Of a stretch of 64,000 nt of DNA, positions 25,560 to 34,595 are shown one piece after another. Position 1 is the first letter of the stretch; the number at the start of each line of letters is the position of its first letter. A model generated the notes under the pieces. It saw only the letters and a program-made list of their open reading frames with translations, did no database searches and was not told the origin of the DNA. The DNA comes from Arachidicoccus soli (GTDB taxonomy: Bacteria > Bacteroidota > Bacteroidia > Chitinophagales > Chitinophagaceae), in assembly GCF_003600625.1 (NCBI RefSeq), contig NZ_CP032489.1:2356001-2420000 (forward strand). The letters are read 5' to 3'. A program made the translations under genes and the position numbers.

Positions 25560-26717
25560 TCAGCTTTCCTTCACCTGATTAAAGAATGCCACCATTTGCG
25601 CCAATGAAGTCTTTGAAAACATTCTTTCGGTATTGTCTAAAGTATCTTTAGTAGCTACAGCACCTCTAACCACCATATCTTTTTCAAAAGATGAAATGGC
25701 CGTTTTTATATCTGAGAATTTGCCGTTGGTTAAAACTTCCGCCAATTCAAAAGCATCTTGCATGGCTACATTTGCCCCCTCTCCAGCAAAAGGAGGCATG
25801 CGATGCGCTGCATCACCGATTATTGTCAGATTTTCGAGGGTTTCCCAAACTTGGTCAAAGGGAAAATAGTATTGCGGTCGCGGAGTAAAATGAACCCCAT
25901 TATTGGTAAAGAATTCGTACCATCCATCACTCCACCCAGTAAACTCGTCTTTAAACCAACGCAAGACCTGATCTCTATTTTTAAAATCAATACTACATTG
26001 TGCAAGCCAATTTTCGGGCGCTTTGAAATTTACCACAAACATAATAGCGCCACTCTCCTTTGTACCATATCCAATAAACTTTTCATCATCAAATGCCATC
26101 ACCTTGCCACCTTTTGCATATTCAAACAGTTTGGGTGCATTTTTTTCTGCATCATAGATATCTCCCTGAATTAAAGTAATACCCGAATAAATGGGTTTAA
26201 TATCACTTAGGTAAGGGCGGATTTTAGAATTGGCACCATCGGCGGCAATTACTATATCTGCGTAGGCGCTTGTTCCGTTTTTGAAATGCATGCACCAGCC
26301 ATTTTTTTCTTTAAACATCGAAATAAAATTGGCATTCCATACCACGGTATCGGGCTTTAGTGAATGCAACAAAATATCGCGCAATGGTGCTCTATCAATT
26401 TCAGGGCGACGTTCCGCAGTTATTGCAGCGAAGTTGTGATCATCAAAGTGTATTTTAAGTGATTTATCCACCAAAAGCATCTTACTCGCAATAGGGCGGT
26501 GATGTTTATAAAACGCATCCAGCAAACCTGCGCGTCTCAATGCTTCCAAACCAGTACCTTCGTGCAAGTCAAGTGTAGAGCCTTGTACACGCGTATCTTC
26601 ATTAAAATCACGTTCGTAAACTTTTACTTCAGCATTTTGTATTTGCAATAAACGCGCTAAGGTTAGTCCGGCCATTCCACCGCCCACAATGGCGATCTTC
26701 TTATTATCTAATAGCAT
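25560..26717 (-). CDS. FAD-dependent monooxygenase, Tet(X)-like
   Basis: 385 residues, the size of Tet(X). Features in order: FAD dinucleotide site IAIVGGGMAGLTLARLL (8-24), YERD acidic strand end, GSTLDLHEGTGLEALRRAG (matches the GGTLDLHKGSG block of Tet(X)), RPEIDRAPLRDILL, and the second FAD motif GDAAHRMPPFAGEGANVAMQ near 300. Flavin monooxygenases of this branch hydroxylate aromatic or tetracycline-like compounds. Overall sequence differs clearly from true Tet(X), so drug inactivation is not assured. Probably in one operon with the AraC-type regulator 28 bp upstream. No signal peptide, so cytosolic. Confidence 0.85.
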   Translation of the reverse strand: MLLDNKKIAIVGGGMAGLTLARLLQIQNAEVKVYERDFNEDTRVQGSTLDLHEGTGLEALRRAGLLDAFYKHHRPIASKMLLVDKSLKIHFDDHNFAAITAERRPEIDRAPLRDILLHSLKPDTVVWNANFISMFKEKNGWCMHFKNGTSAYADIVIAADGANSKIRPYLSDIKPIYSGITLIQGDIYDAEKNAPKLFEYAKGGKVMAFDDEKFIGYGTKESGAIMFVVNFKAPENWLAQCSIDFKNRDQVLRWFKDEFTGWSDGWYEFFTNNGVHFTPRPQYYFPFDQVWETLENLTIIGDAAHRMPPFAGEGANVAMQDAFELAEVLTNGKFSDIKTAISSFEKDMVVRGAVATKDTLDNTERMFSKTSLAQMVAFFNQVKES

Positions 26718-26745
26718 AATTTTACAGTTTAAATTCAGTGCAAAA

Positions 26746-27504
26746 TTATTGCTGTTTTATAGCAGATAATAGTATAAATCGGTCGTTTTTATTTTTGGAC
26801 AATTCTTTAGGCACCACGCCTGAGAATTTTTTTACTTCTTTGATGAAATGCGTTTGGTCAGAAAAATTTTCTTCAGGAAAAAGTTTCCCTTTTGCGATAT
26901 GCTCTAAGGATGCCCGGAAACGAAGGACATTGCAATAGACCTTTAATGAAATACCGAACTGCCGGTTAAAATAACGATTGATTTGACGACTGTTCCAAAA
27001 CACCTTCTCTGAAAGTTCTTTTACAGTAATAGATCCCTTTGTTTGATAAATCAACTCAAACAATCTCCGTTTACGTTCATCCATTTCTTTTGGTAAAAGG
27101 GATTGAATTTTTCGCGTCGCCTTTTCCACAAAAAGATCAAAATCCAGTAAATCCCTTTCTGTGAATTCCCAAAAACCGTCAGGCAAAAACCTTGCATTGT
27201 TCAGAATATCCGCAATGGGTTCACGAAGAATATATTCAACGGCAAGCAATTTAAAACTAATAGCAAAGATCAAGCTATTGCCTGGTATTACACCATACTC
27301 GTATTGTCGCGTTTCTGCACCAATCAAAGTGATGCGGAAAGATTCCGCAGGTGACTGAAAAAGAAATAAATCAAGTCGCCCGTCAGGCAGGCCAATGGTT
27401 TTTTTGTCGTTCTCTGATCGATTGTGCAAAAACCAAAAGCTATCGACAAAATCCGAAAGCGATTTATCGGGTTGCAGAATTTTATATTCCAAATCACTAT
27501 CCAT
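26746..27504 (-). CDS. AraC-family transcriptional regulator
   Basis: 252 residues. The N-terminal region resembles DUF6597-type sensor domains (FVDSFWFLHNRSEND, GLPDGRLDLFLFQ). The C-terminal AraC double helix-turn-helix runs from about residue 155: GSITVKELSEKVFWNSRQIN, RYFNRQFGISLKVYCNVLRF, and FSDQTHFIKEVKKFSGVVPK. It sits directly upstream of and co-directional with the Tet(X)-like gene, so it likely controls that gene and itself. Inducer unknown. Confidence 0.88.
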   Translation of the reverse strand: MDSDLEYKILQPDKSLSDFVDSFWFLHNRSENDKKTIGLPDGRLDLFLFQSPAESFRITLIGAETRQYEYGVIPGNSLIFAISFKLLAVEYILREPIADILNNARFLPDGFWEFTERDLLDFDLFVEKATRKIQSLLPKEMDERKRRLFELIYQTKGSITVKELSEKVFWNSRQINRYFNRQFGISLKVYCNVLRFRASLEHIAKGKLFPEENFSDQTHFIKEVKKFSGVVPKELSKNKNDRFILLSAIKQQ

Positions 27505-27608
27505 ATGGGCATTAATATTTTACAAGATTTTAGGTGAAATAGCAGGACTGTTATTCATGTTATGCACTCCTAATTTTTTGTTTCTCTTTAAGCATTGCTG
27601 TTTTAAAC

Positions 27609-27752
27609 TCAAGACCTATCCCAGATCCTCATCAGTTCTAATTCCAATTTCGTAGTCGCCATTTTCCAATTGTCCTGTGGGAGATACCTCCCGACAAATT
27701 CCTTTTCAAATTTAAAGGCAAGTCTTTTATCTGAATAAGTTGATGGATATTG
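27609..27752 (-). pseudogene. Short open remnant in the AraC-pyrH gap
   Basis: In the 606-bp gap 27505-28110, one minus-strand frame is open for 47 codons without a good start and reads like protein (KRLAFKFEKEFVGRYLPQDN, ending in LMRIWDRS). It is bounded by TGA on both sides. Family not recognised. The remainder of the gap is AT-rich and shows nothing else. Confidence 0.25.
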
Positions 27753-28110
27753 TCAATTTTTAAGAACTGTTAATTGTTTTATTATCGTTTCTGTCGGCCT
27801 GATATATTATGGTGAATAACAATTGAAATTATTCAAATATACAGCTCTTTCAGTAATAAGATGGCTTACAATAAAAAGCAAAAATTTGATATATTGACAA
27901 ACCAGTTCACACCGTAAAAATAGGATTACAAAAAAACTTACAAGAATGCAGGGATAATTGCCGCGTACCAAAAGTATTACGCCCAACCCATTAACTGTTT
28001 CGCTTAAAAGATAAGAAATCAATAAAAATATTAAACAGACATTTCCTTTGGATAAGCGCTTTGGGCTTTAAAGAAAATAGCTTTATTTTGCACAAACAAA
28101 AATCCTCCAA

Positions 28111-28827
28111 ATGCTCCCCAGATACAAACGAATTCTTCTTAAATTATCCGGCGAATCGCTTAAAGCAGAAAATAGCACAGAGCCCTTTGACCCAAAAATC
28201 ATCGAACAGTATGCCAATGACATCAAGAGTATTACTGATTTAGGCGTACAAGTCGCTGTGGTCATTGGTGCGGGCAATATTTATCGCGGGATGAACGAAG
28301 CAGAAAGTGGTATCGAGCGTGCACATGGAGATTATATGGGCATGCTGGCAACAGTGATAAATGGTATGGCGATGCAAGCCATGCTGGAAAAAATAGGCGT
28401 ATATACCCGCCTGCAAAGTGCCCTGCAGATGGATCAGGTGGCAGAACCCTATATCCGTCGAAGAGCCATTAGGCACTTGGAAAAAAACCGGGTAGTTATT
28501 TTTGGTGCAGGCACCGGGAACCCGTATTTCACAACGGATACAGGCGGCTCTTTACGTGCTATTGAAATAAAAGCGGATGTCATTCTGAAAGGTACACGTG
28601 TGGATGGTATCTATACAGCCGATCCGGAAAAAGATCCTACCGCTACCAAATTTGAAAGAATTTCCTATAGGGAATGTGTTTCAAAAAATTTGAAAATAAT
28701 GGATATGACTGCTTTCACCTTGTGTGAAGAAAATAAAATGCCCATTATTGTTTTTGATATGAATAAGCCCGGCAATTTGAGACGTGTCATCGAAGGTTTA
28801 AATGTAGGCACCTTGGTGAGCGAATAA
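28111..28827 (+). CDS. pyrH: UMP kinase
   Basis: 238 residues, amino-acid-kinase fold. Phosphorylates UMP to UDP with ATP; hexameric and cytosolic. Seen: [13 protein letters not shown] at the N-terminus (phosphate-binding), [52 protein letters not shown] and [19 protein letters not shown]. Normal length. It stands alone and ends 10 bp before the 107-bp repeat that carries its terminator. Confidence 0.97.
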   Translation: MLPRYKRILLKLSGESLKAENSTEPFDPKIIEQYANDIKSITDLGVQVAVVIGAGNIYRGMNEAESGIERAHGDYMGMLATVINGMAMQAMLEKIGVYTRLQSALQMDQVAEPYIRRRAIRHLEKNRVVIFGAGTGNPYFTTDTGGSLRAIEIKADVILKGTRVDGIYTADPEKDPTATKFERISYRECVSKNLKIMDMTAFTLCEENKMPIIVFDMNKPGNLRRVIEGLNVGTLVSE

Positions 28828-28837
28828 GCATGAACAA

Positions 28838-28944
28838 AAAGCATATAAAAGAATAGCGAGGTAAATTTTCACCTCGCTATTCTTTTATAAAACAATGAAA
28901 GACTTTCTTCATTTTAGCCATTTGAGATCAGTAAATTTTCATCT
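28838..28944. repeat. Left copy of a 107-bp direct repeat (terminator plus gltD 3' end)
   Basis: Matches 32847-32953 with three mismatches and no gap. Contains an 18-bp perfect-stem terminator (28845-28862 with 28871-28888, loop AAATTTTC) and a copy of the last 31 bp of gltD, including its stop codon. The natural gltD 3' end is the right copy. Confidence 0.9.
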
Positions 28945-29671
28945 CTTGTTTTGTTCATTGGGACACTCCTATAATTTAAGGTCAAAAAGTTCAATTAAGT
29001 CTTTTTTGTTCCTGAGTTTTTAAGAATAGTCGCCGGTTTTTGTTCAGTGAGAATAGAGCCTGGATAGTTATTTTATAAATGGCTTATTATATAACCAGGG
29101 CTTTCCCTGGACTTAGCATCGGCTTTTTCTCCATCAATTCTTCTATGGATAATTTAGTAACAGTTAACGAAAGTATCCATAAATTCAGGCTAGGCTCGTT
29201 GATCAAAAGACGAACTTGTCTGAACTTTTGAACACAATATTTCCTGCTTGCCTTTTTTAATAAGAAAGGCAATATCTTCCGGATCTGAGGAACTGCCTCA
29301 GAGTTTGACCCAACACTTATTTACCAGAGTATTTATTTATGATTTAAATACTGACTAGCCCATTTTTCACTAGCTTTCTCTCAGACAAACATACCTTAAA
29401 AAACTCTATATTACATTAAAACAGGCATCGGGACACTCAATATCAAAGGAAAAATCCAACAATATCAATACTTTCAGACGAACATTTTAGCAAACCACAC
29501 AAAATAGGATTTCTCTTGGGACTTTCAGAATTTCTCATCTCACCTCCACTTGAAAAGGTATAAGAGATGTTTCCAGGAATTCAATTTGTGGTTTGATATT
29601 TAAGTAATATAACTTTTTGAATGTTTTTTAAATAAATATTCATTCAAAATTGGTTTAAAATTTGTATCTTT
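28945..29671. other. Non-coding left arm of the AbiE island
   Basis: 727 bp without a supported gene. It has two copies of the motif GGGACACTC (about 28959 and 29431) and a small hairpin CTGAGG/CCTCAG (29285-29301). A minus-strand open stretch (29087-29272) has no ATG start and no recognisable domain. No clear Bacteroidota promoter was found before abiEi. Confidence 0.4.
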
Positions 29672-30250
29672 ATGCCTATGAGACGTCTGGACATAGTAAA
29701 AGAACACCTGAAACCAGGAGAGGTTTATCATAGGCGTGACCTAATGGAATGGTCTACTTCGGTAGACCGTCATTTGCAGGAGTTGGTGAAAGAGGGTACC
29801 TTAGAAAAGCTGTCCGGGGGGTTATATTATGTCCCTTCGCAATCCGTATTTGGAAAAGTTCCTGCGGAAGAGCAGAAGCTGGTAAAAGCTTTTTTGAAAG
29901 ATCACCGTTTTGTCATCCTGTCACCCAACGATTATAATGCTCTTGGAGTAGGAACCACTCAACTATACAATGAACGCAGGGTTTATAATTACAGGCGCCA
30001 CGGTGATTTTAAGTTGGGCAATCGTACTTTCCGGTTTATCAGGAAGCCTTATGTTCCAAGTAAGGTGACAAAGGAATTGCTGTTGGTTGATCTGGTCAAT
30101 AATATAAAATCTTTGGCAGAAGATCAGCCAATGCTATTAGAAAATATAATAAAGCGGACTGGCGAGATGAGCCCCCACCGGCTGAAACAACTGGCTCGTG
30201 ATTTTGGCAATGTCAGCACTAGAAAGCTATTTGATTCATTGAAAAGTTAA
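29672..30250 (+). CDS. AbiEi-type antitoxin (DUF6088), type IV toxin-antitoxin
   Basis: 192 residues (two nearby ATGs, 29672 or 29678). The N-terminal winged-helix region (MRRLDIVKEHLKPGEVYHRR, then RHLQELVKEGTLEKLSGGLYYVP) should bind the operon's own promoter, as AbiEi does. The C-terminal part (GVGTTQLYNERRVYNYRRHG, ending in RKLFDSLKS) is the antitoxin domain. In AbiE systems this antitoxin counters the toxin without stable binding. It ends 4 bp before abiEii, the expected operon order. Appears intact. Confidence 0.85.
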   Translation: MPMRRLDIVKEHLKPGEVYHRRDLMEWSTSVDRHLQELVKEGTLEKLSGGLYYVPSQSVFGKVPAEEQKLVKAFLKDHRFVILSPNDYNALGVGTTQLYNERRVYNYRRHGDFKLGNRTFRFIRKPYVPSKVTKELLLVDLVNNIKSLAEDQPMLLENIIKRTGEMSPHRLKQLARDFGNVSTRKLFDSLKS

Positions 30251-31019
30251 CTATATGACACCTATTTATTTGCATGACCACGAAAGCTTTCCTGAACTTC
30301 TTCGAATTATTGAGGAGGAAAAAGATATCCAGTTAGGATTAGTGGAAAAAGATTATTGGATTATGCACGCTCTTTATGGGTTGAAAAAGCAAGGATATAC
30401 TTTTCAATTAAAGGGCGGGACTTCACTTTCAAAGGGTTTTGCCATCATGGACCGTTTCAGTGAAGACATTGATATACATATCAATCCGCCAAAGGAGCTT
30501 GGCATCAATGAAAATCCCAATAATAATAACGCGAATAATATTGAAAAGAAAAAACTGTATTATAATCAGCTTGCTGCAGAAATCAGCATAGATGGAATTA
30601 GTAAAGTAGAACGTGCTATTGAATTCGATGACTTAAAAAGATATAATAGCGGTGGTATTCGTCTTCATTACAAACTAAGTTCCAATAATAGTCAGATGGA
30701 TGGTATAAAAAATGGAATTCTGCTTGAGGCTGGATTTGATAATATTACTCCTAATAGTCCGGTAACGATTACCTCGTGGGTATATGAAAGGGCCAAACTC
30801 AGTCCTGGGATTGAACTTATTGATAACCGAGCTATAGACATCCTTTGCTATGATCCTCGTTACACCTTCGTTGAAAAATTGCAAACTATAGCGACCAAAT
30901 TTCGTAAAGAAATAGAAACGGGGGAAGTGTCAACAAATTACATGCGCCAATATTACGATGTGTACTCTCTCTTAAAGTATCCAGGTGTGTCCGAATTTAT
31001 TGGAAGCGATGCATATTAT

Positions 31020-32502
31020 CCCAAAAAGTTCAATGGAACCAAATTTCTAATGACGGTCATTAGAGATTTGTAGTTGTAAGTTATTGGATATCAAAGATTA
31101 ATTTTGCATAGTACTAGTATGATTTTTTGTAATTTAGTGTAAGAAAATCTTACAGCCATGACCGTTACCAAAATTGAGTTTACAGATAAGGAAGTGACCG
31201 CTCATGGAGGCATTATTTTGCTACAAAAGATGCTGGAACAAATGAAGTTTACCCATTTTTTGGAGCGGACTCCGTTGCCTCAGCCCGGCTCCAACAGAGG
31301 TTATGATCCTGTTCAGATTATTCTGCAGTTCATTGTTTCTATTTGGTGTGGAGCTAATAGGTACGAGCATTTGGAAGTGGCCCGTTTCGATGGTGTTTTA
31401 CAACAGTTATTCGGCTGGGAACGCATGGCGGGACATAGGGCCTTTGTAAGATTTTTTCAAAAGTTTACCATGAAGACCAACAGCCGCGTGTTTCCGGCTT
31501 TCTACAAATGGTTTTTCGACAATCTTTCTTTTGACAACTATACTTTGGATTTTGATTCTTCCGTCATTACCCGTTATGGGGAGCAGGAAGGTGCAGCAGT
31601 AGGCTACAACGCGAAGAAGCCGGGCCGTAAGTCGCACCATCCGCTTATGGCTTTTGTGTCTGATGTGCAAATGGTGGCCAATTTTTGGCTCAGAAGTGGT
31701 GACGCACATACTGCCAACAATTTTGAGGCATTTATGGAGTCGACTTTGGCCAATCTTCAAAACAAACAAATTGGGCTGCTGAGGGCGGATAGCGGATTTT
31801 ATTCCAAGAAAATATTTGAACTTTTGGAAAACAGGGCTGACCCTGTTTCCTATATCATAGCCTGTCCCCTGTACACTACCATTCAGCGGCATATTCAAAG
31901 CCAAAAGACATGGCTACAGCTTGACAATGGTATCGAAATTTGTGCTACGCATTACCAATCACCTATGTGGGACGCACCCCGAAGATTGATAATAGTTAGG
32001 CAAGAAATAGCAGAAAGGCCTAAGGCTACCGGCAAAACATTACGACTGTTTGAAGATGACGATATAGTGTCAGGTTATCGGCACAGCTGCTATATAACCA
32101 ATCTAAAACTCCCTGCCGCAGAGGTTTGGAGACTATATAGAGGTAGGGCCAATTGTGAAAATCAAATCAAAGAACTCAAATATGATTATGCGGTAGACAA
32201 GATGAATCAAAACAGTTTTGACGCTACAGAAACTACTATGAATTTTATCATGATAGCCTATAATTTAATGAGCTTGTTTAAACAGGTAGTGATTCCTACC
32301 AAAGCAAAACCCATGCTTAAAACGATCAGATACACTACTTTAAACATTGGAAGCTACATCGTGAAAAATGGCAGGGACAGCGTGCTCAAAATGTCTTTAC
32401 AGATGAAACAACGAAAATGGATTAGGCAACTCTGGGCTAACATCGACAACATCAAACAACCGTTCATAATCATTGATTCATAGTTCTAATGAACTTTTTG
32501 GG
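31020..32502 (+). mobile_element. IS1380-family insertion sequence inside abiEii, 1483 bp
   Basis: Ends are inverted repeats beginning CCCAAAAAGTTCA at 31020 and, reversed, at 32502. Flanked by the 5-bp direct repeat ATTAT (31015-31019 and 32503-32507). Contains one transposase gene. Boundaries are fixed by the exact restoration of the abiEii frame when it is removed. Confidence 0.92.
31158..32483 (+). CDS. IS1380-family DDE transposase
   Basis: 441 residues. N-terminal IS1380 region (GGIILLQKMLEQMKFTHFLE, then GSNRGYDPVQIILQFIVSIW). DDE triad regions: LDFDSSVITRYG (first Asp), GLLRADSGFYSKK (second Asp) and a YRGRANCENQIKELKYDYAV segment (Glu, in the Y-(2)-R-(3)-E-(6)-K layout). It fills most of the element and appears intact, so the IS may still be active. 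Confidence 0.93.
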   Translation: MTVTKIEFTDKEVTAHGGIILLQKMLEQMKFTHFLERTPLPQPGSNRGYDPVQIILQFIVSIWCGANRYEHLEVARFDGVLQQLFGWERMAGHRAFVRFFQKFTMKTNSRVFPAFYKWFFDNLSFDNYTLDFDSSVITRYGEQEGAAVGYNAKKPGRKSHHPLMAFVSDVQMVANFWLRSGDAHTANNFEAFMESTLANLQNKQIGLLRADSGFYSKKIFELLENRADPVSYIIACPLYTTIQRHIQSQKTWLQLDNGIEICATHYQSPMWDAPRRLIIVRQEIAERPKATGKTLRLFEDDDIVSGYRHSCYITNLKLPAAEVWRLYRGRANCENQIKELKYDYAVDKMNQNSFDATETTMNFIMIAYNLMSLFKQVVIPTKAKPMLKTIRYTTLNIGSYIVKNGRDSVLKMSLQMKQRKWIRQLWANIDNIKQPFIIIDS

Positions 32503-32846
32503 ATTATGAGCATAAGAAAAAACGGTTTCCGAGAGCCGACTTGGCCATTCCAGTTTGCGAAAATGAGGCTTTTTTGTTGAATGATACTGAAATAAGGGCA
32601 AGACTACAAAAAAGGTACGAGCAATCAAAAGCACTCTACTACAAGGGCCAGCCTAGTTTCGAAGATATTCTAGCACGTATTCTAATGAATTTAGATAAGC
32701 TGTAATTTATGTCCCCTTAAAAAGGAGGAGTTTAAACTCAATTTTACCAACTTAATTATACAACATATAAGATTAATCCATCGGCTGTCCGCTATATGTA
32801 CGGCTCTGTCCTAAAAACCAAGTACAAGGAGACCCTACAAAACAGG

Positions 32847-32953
32847 AAAGCATATAAAAGAATAGCGAGGTAAATTTTCACCTCGCTATTCTTTTATAAA
32901 ACCATGAAGAACTTTCTTCATTTTAGCCATTTGAGATCAGTAAATTTTCATCT
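32847..32953. repeat. Right copy of the 107-bp direct repeat
   Basis: Includes the terminator stem (32854-32871 with 32880-32897) for gltD and its last 31 bp (32923-32953). See the left copy at 28838-28944; three substitutions separate them. Confidence 0.9.
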
Positions 32954-34425
32954 TTACTTTCAAGCAGGGAGAAGCCCATTAAAAATTCATCTACTTTTCT
33001 TGCACATTCTCTACCCTCACTGATCGCCCAGACTACAAGAGACTGACCGCGACGCATATCACCACAAGCAAAAACTTTTGCAATATTGGTGTCAAAATCT
33101 TTTTCAGTCGCTTTTACATTTCCACGTTCATCTAATTCTACGCCTAATTCATCAATCAAACCATGATGCTGGGGATGTACAAAGCCCATAGCCAATAAAG
33201 CAAGTTCACATGGCATCTCTCTTTCACTGCCTTCCACTTCTAAGAATTGGGCAGGGCGTCCATCTTTAATTTTCCATTCTAAATCCACTACCTTCAACCC
33301 TTTCAGATTACCATCTTTATCTGCAATAAATTCCTTGGTAGCAATAGCCCAATGACGATTAGCACCTTCTTCATGTGAAGAAGTTGTTTTCAAAATCATG
33401 GGATAAGTAGGCCAAGGCATAAAATCCGTTCTATCTTTTGGAGGCACCGGCATTAATTCAAACTGCGTAACGGATTTTGCTTTCTGGCGATTAGAAGTCC
33501 CCACACAGTCACTACCTGTATCACCACCACCGATTACAATCACATTTTTACCTGTAGCCAGGATCTCTTCCGCCAAAATATTACTTTCAATTTCTGGAAG
33601 AGCATGCGGGTCTTTACCTGCATTGCGTTTATTTTGCTGTTTCAAAAACTGCATGGCAAAATAGGTCCCTTTATGTTCTCTCCCACGGATAGGTAAATCG
33701 CGTGGTTCTGTAGAACCACCCGCTAATACAACCGCATTATATTCTCTTAAGATATCATTGAGTTTCACATTCACGCCCACGTTAGCATTAAATTTAAATA
33801 TAACGCCTTCCTGTTTCATGACCTCTACCCTACGATCTATGACATATTTTTCCAGTTTAAAATCCGGGATACCATAACGCACCAAACCACCTGGTTCATC
33901 ATCACGTTCAAAAACAGTGACCATATGACCGGCTAAATTTAACTGTGTGGCAGCCGCTAAACCCGCAGGTCCTGAACCGACTACCGCTACTTTCTTACCG
34001 GTACGAACAATGGCTGTACGGGGTTTTACCAATCCCAGTTCAAAAGCTTTTTCAATAATATGCTTTTCAATCTCTTCAATAACAATAGGCGGTTGGTTAA
34101 TGCCCAAAACACAGGCTGACTCACAAGGTGCAGGACATATACGACCCGTAAATTCCGGAAAATTATTTGTAGAAGATAATATCTCGTAAGCTTCTTTCCA
34201 TTCTTTTCTATAAACAGCGTCATTGAATTCTGGAATCACATTACCTAACGGACATCCATTATGGCAAAAAGGGACACCACAATTCATACATCTTCCAGCT
34301 TGTTCATTTAGTTTTTCCGGTTCATATAAAGCTTCAAATTCTTTATAATCCTTTACACGCTCCTCAACTGGTTTTTTCTTTGGAAGTTCACGCGTATGTT
34401 CTAAGAAACCTGTTATTTTTCCCAT
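32923..34425 (-). CDS. gltD: Glutamate synthase small subunit
   Basis: 500 residues. Feeds electrons from NADPH through FAD and Fe-S clusters to the large subunit. N-terminal cysteines CMNCGVPFCHNGCPLGN (43-59) and CPAPCESAC bind the two 4Fe-4S clusters. The first dinucleotide fold is KVAVVGSGPAGLAAATQL (FAD), the second VIVIGGGDTGSDCVG (NADPH), with FACGDMRRGQSLVVWAI closing the FAD site. It follows gltB by 170 bp on the same strand. Its last nine codons lie in the 107-bp repeat. Confidence 0.97.
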   Translation of the reverse strand: MGKITGFLEHTRELPKKKPVEERVKDYKEFEALYEPEKLNEQAGRCMNCGVPFCHNGCPLGNVIPEFNDAVYRKEWKEAYEILSSTNNFPEFTGRICPAPCESACVLGINQPPIVIEEIEKHIIEKAFELGLVKPRTAIVRTGKKVAVVGSGPAGLAAATQLNLAGHMVTVFERDDEPGGLVRYGIPDFKLEKYVIDRRVEVMKQEGVIFKFNANVGVNVKLNDILREYNAVVLAGGSTEPRDLPIRGREHKGTYFAMQFLKQQNKRNAGKDPHALPEIESNILAEEILATGKNVIVIGGGDTGSDCVGTSNRQKAKSVTQFELMPVPPKDRTDFMPWPTYPMILKTTSSHEEGANRHWAIATKEFIADKDGNLKGLKVVDLEWKIKDGRPAQFLEVEGSEREMPCELALLAMGFVHPQHHGLIDELGVELDERGNVKATEKDFDTNIAKVFACGDMRRGQSLVVWAISEGRECARKVDEFLMGFSLLESKDENLLISNG

Positions 34426-34595
34426 TATTTATTTACGATTTAAACAGTAGAAACGATTTCATAATTTTTAGAATAATGCACTTTTGAAGCACAGTTAAAT
34501 CATCAAATCTACTTCCTGCATTAATAACTTGCAATTGAATCTTTTTCAAAAATTAATCAAAAAACTATAGTCTTCAAAATGACTGCTTAAGGATA

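Larger units (their letters stand above)
30255..32705 (+). pseudogene. AbiEii nucleotidyltransferase toxin, split by IS1380
   Basis: The 5' part (30255-31019, 255 codons) has the nucleotidyltransferase motif KGGTSLSKGF (53-62) and the metal pair DID (71-73) of AbiEii/DUF1814. The frame then runs into the IS and stops at 31073. The missing 3' part is at 32508-32705 (66 codons, starting EHKKKRFPRADLAIP and ending ILMNLDKL). Deleting the IS and one ATTAT copy joins them in frame as ...GSDAYY-EHKKKRF..., giving 320 residues, a normal length. The toxin lost its last 65 residues, so it is probably inactive, while the antitoxin remains. Confidence 0.9.
28945..32846. mobile_element. AbiE-carrying insertion between pyrH and gltD, 3.9 kb
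   Basis: Bounded on both sides by the 107-bp repeat, so the ancestral order was pyrH, shared terminator, gltD. The inner ends are CTTGTTTTGT (28945) and, inverted, CCTGTTTTGT (ending 32846), imperfect 10-bp inverted repeats. Contents: about 0.73 kb of non-coding DNA, abiEi, abiEii split by an IS1380-family element, and 140 bp of non-coding DNA. No integrase or transposase of its own is left apart from the nested IS1380. Confidence 0.7.

Noticed and set aside
25560-26717. Calling the monooxygenase tet(X) outright
   Set aside because: Layout agrees, but many blocks outside the FAD motifs differ, so a resistance-gene name would overstate the case.
29087-29272. 61-codon minus-strand frame in the AbiE island
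   Set aside because: Starts at a TTG without context, no recognisable domain, and lies in a poorly conserved-looking AT-rich arm.
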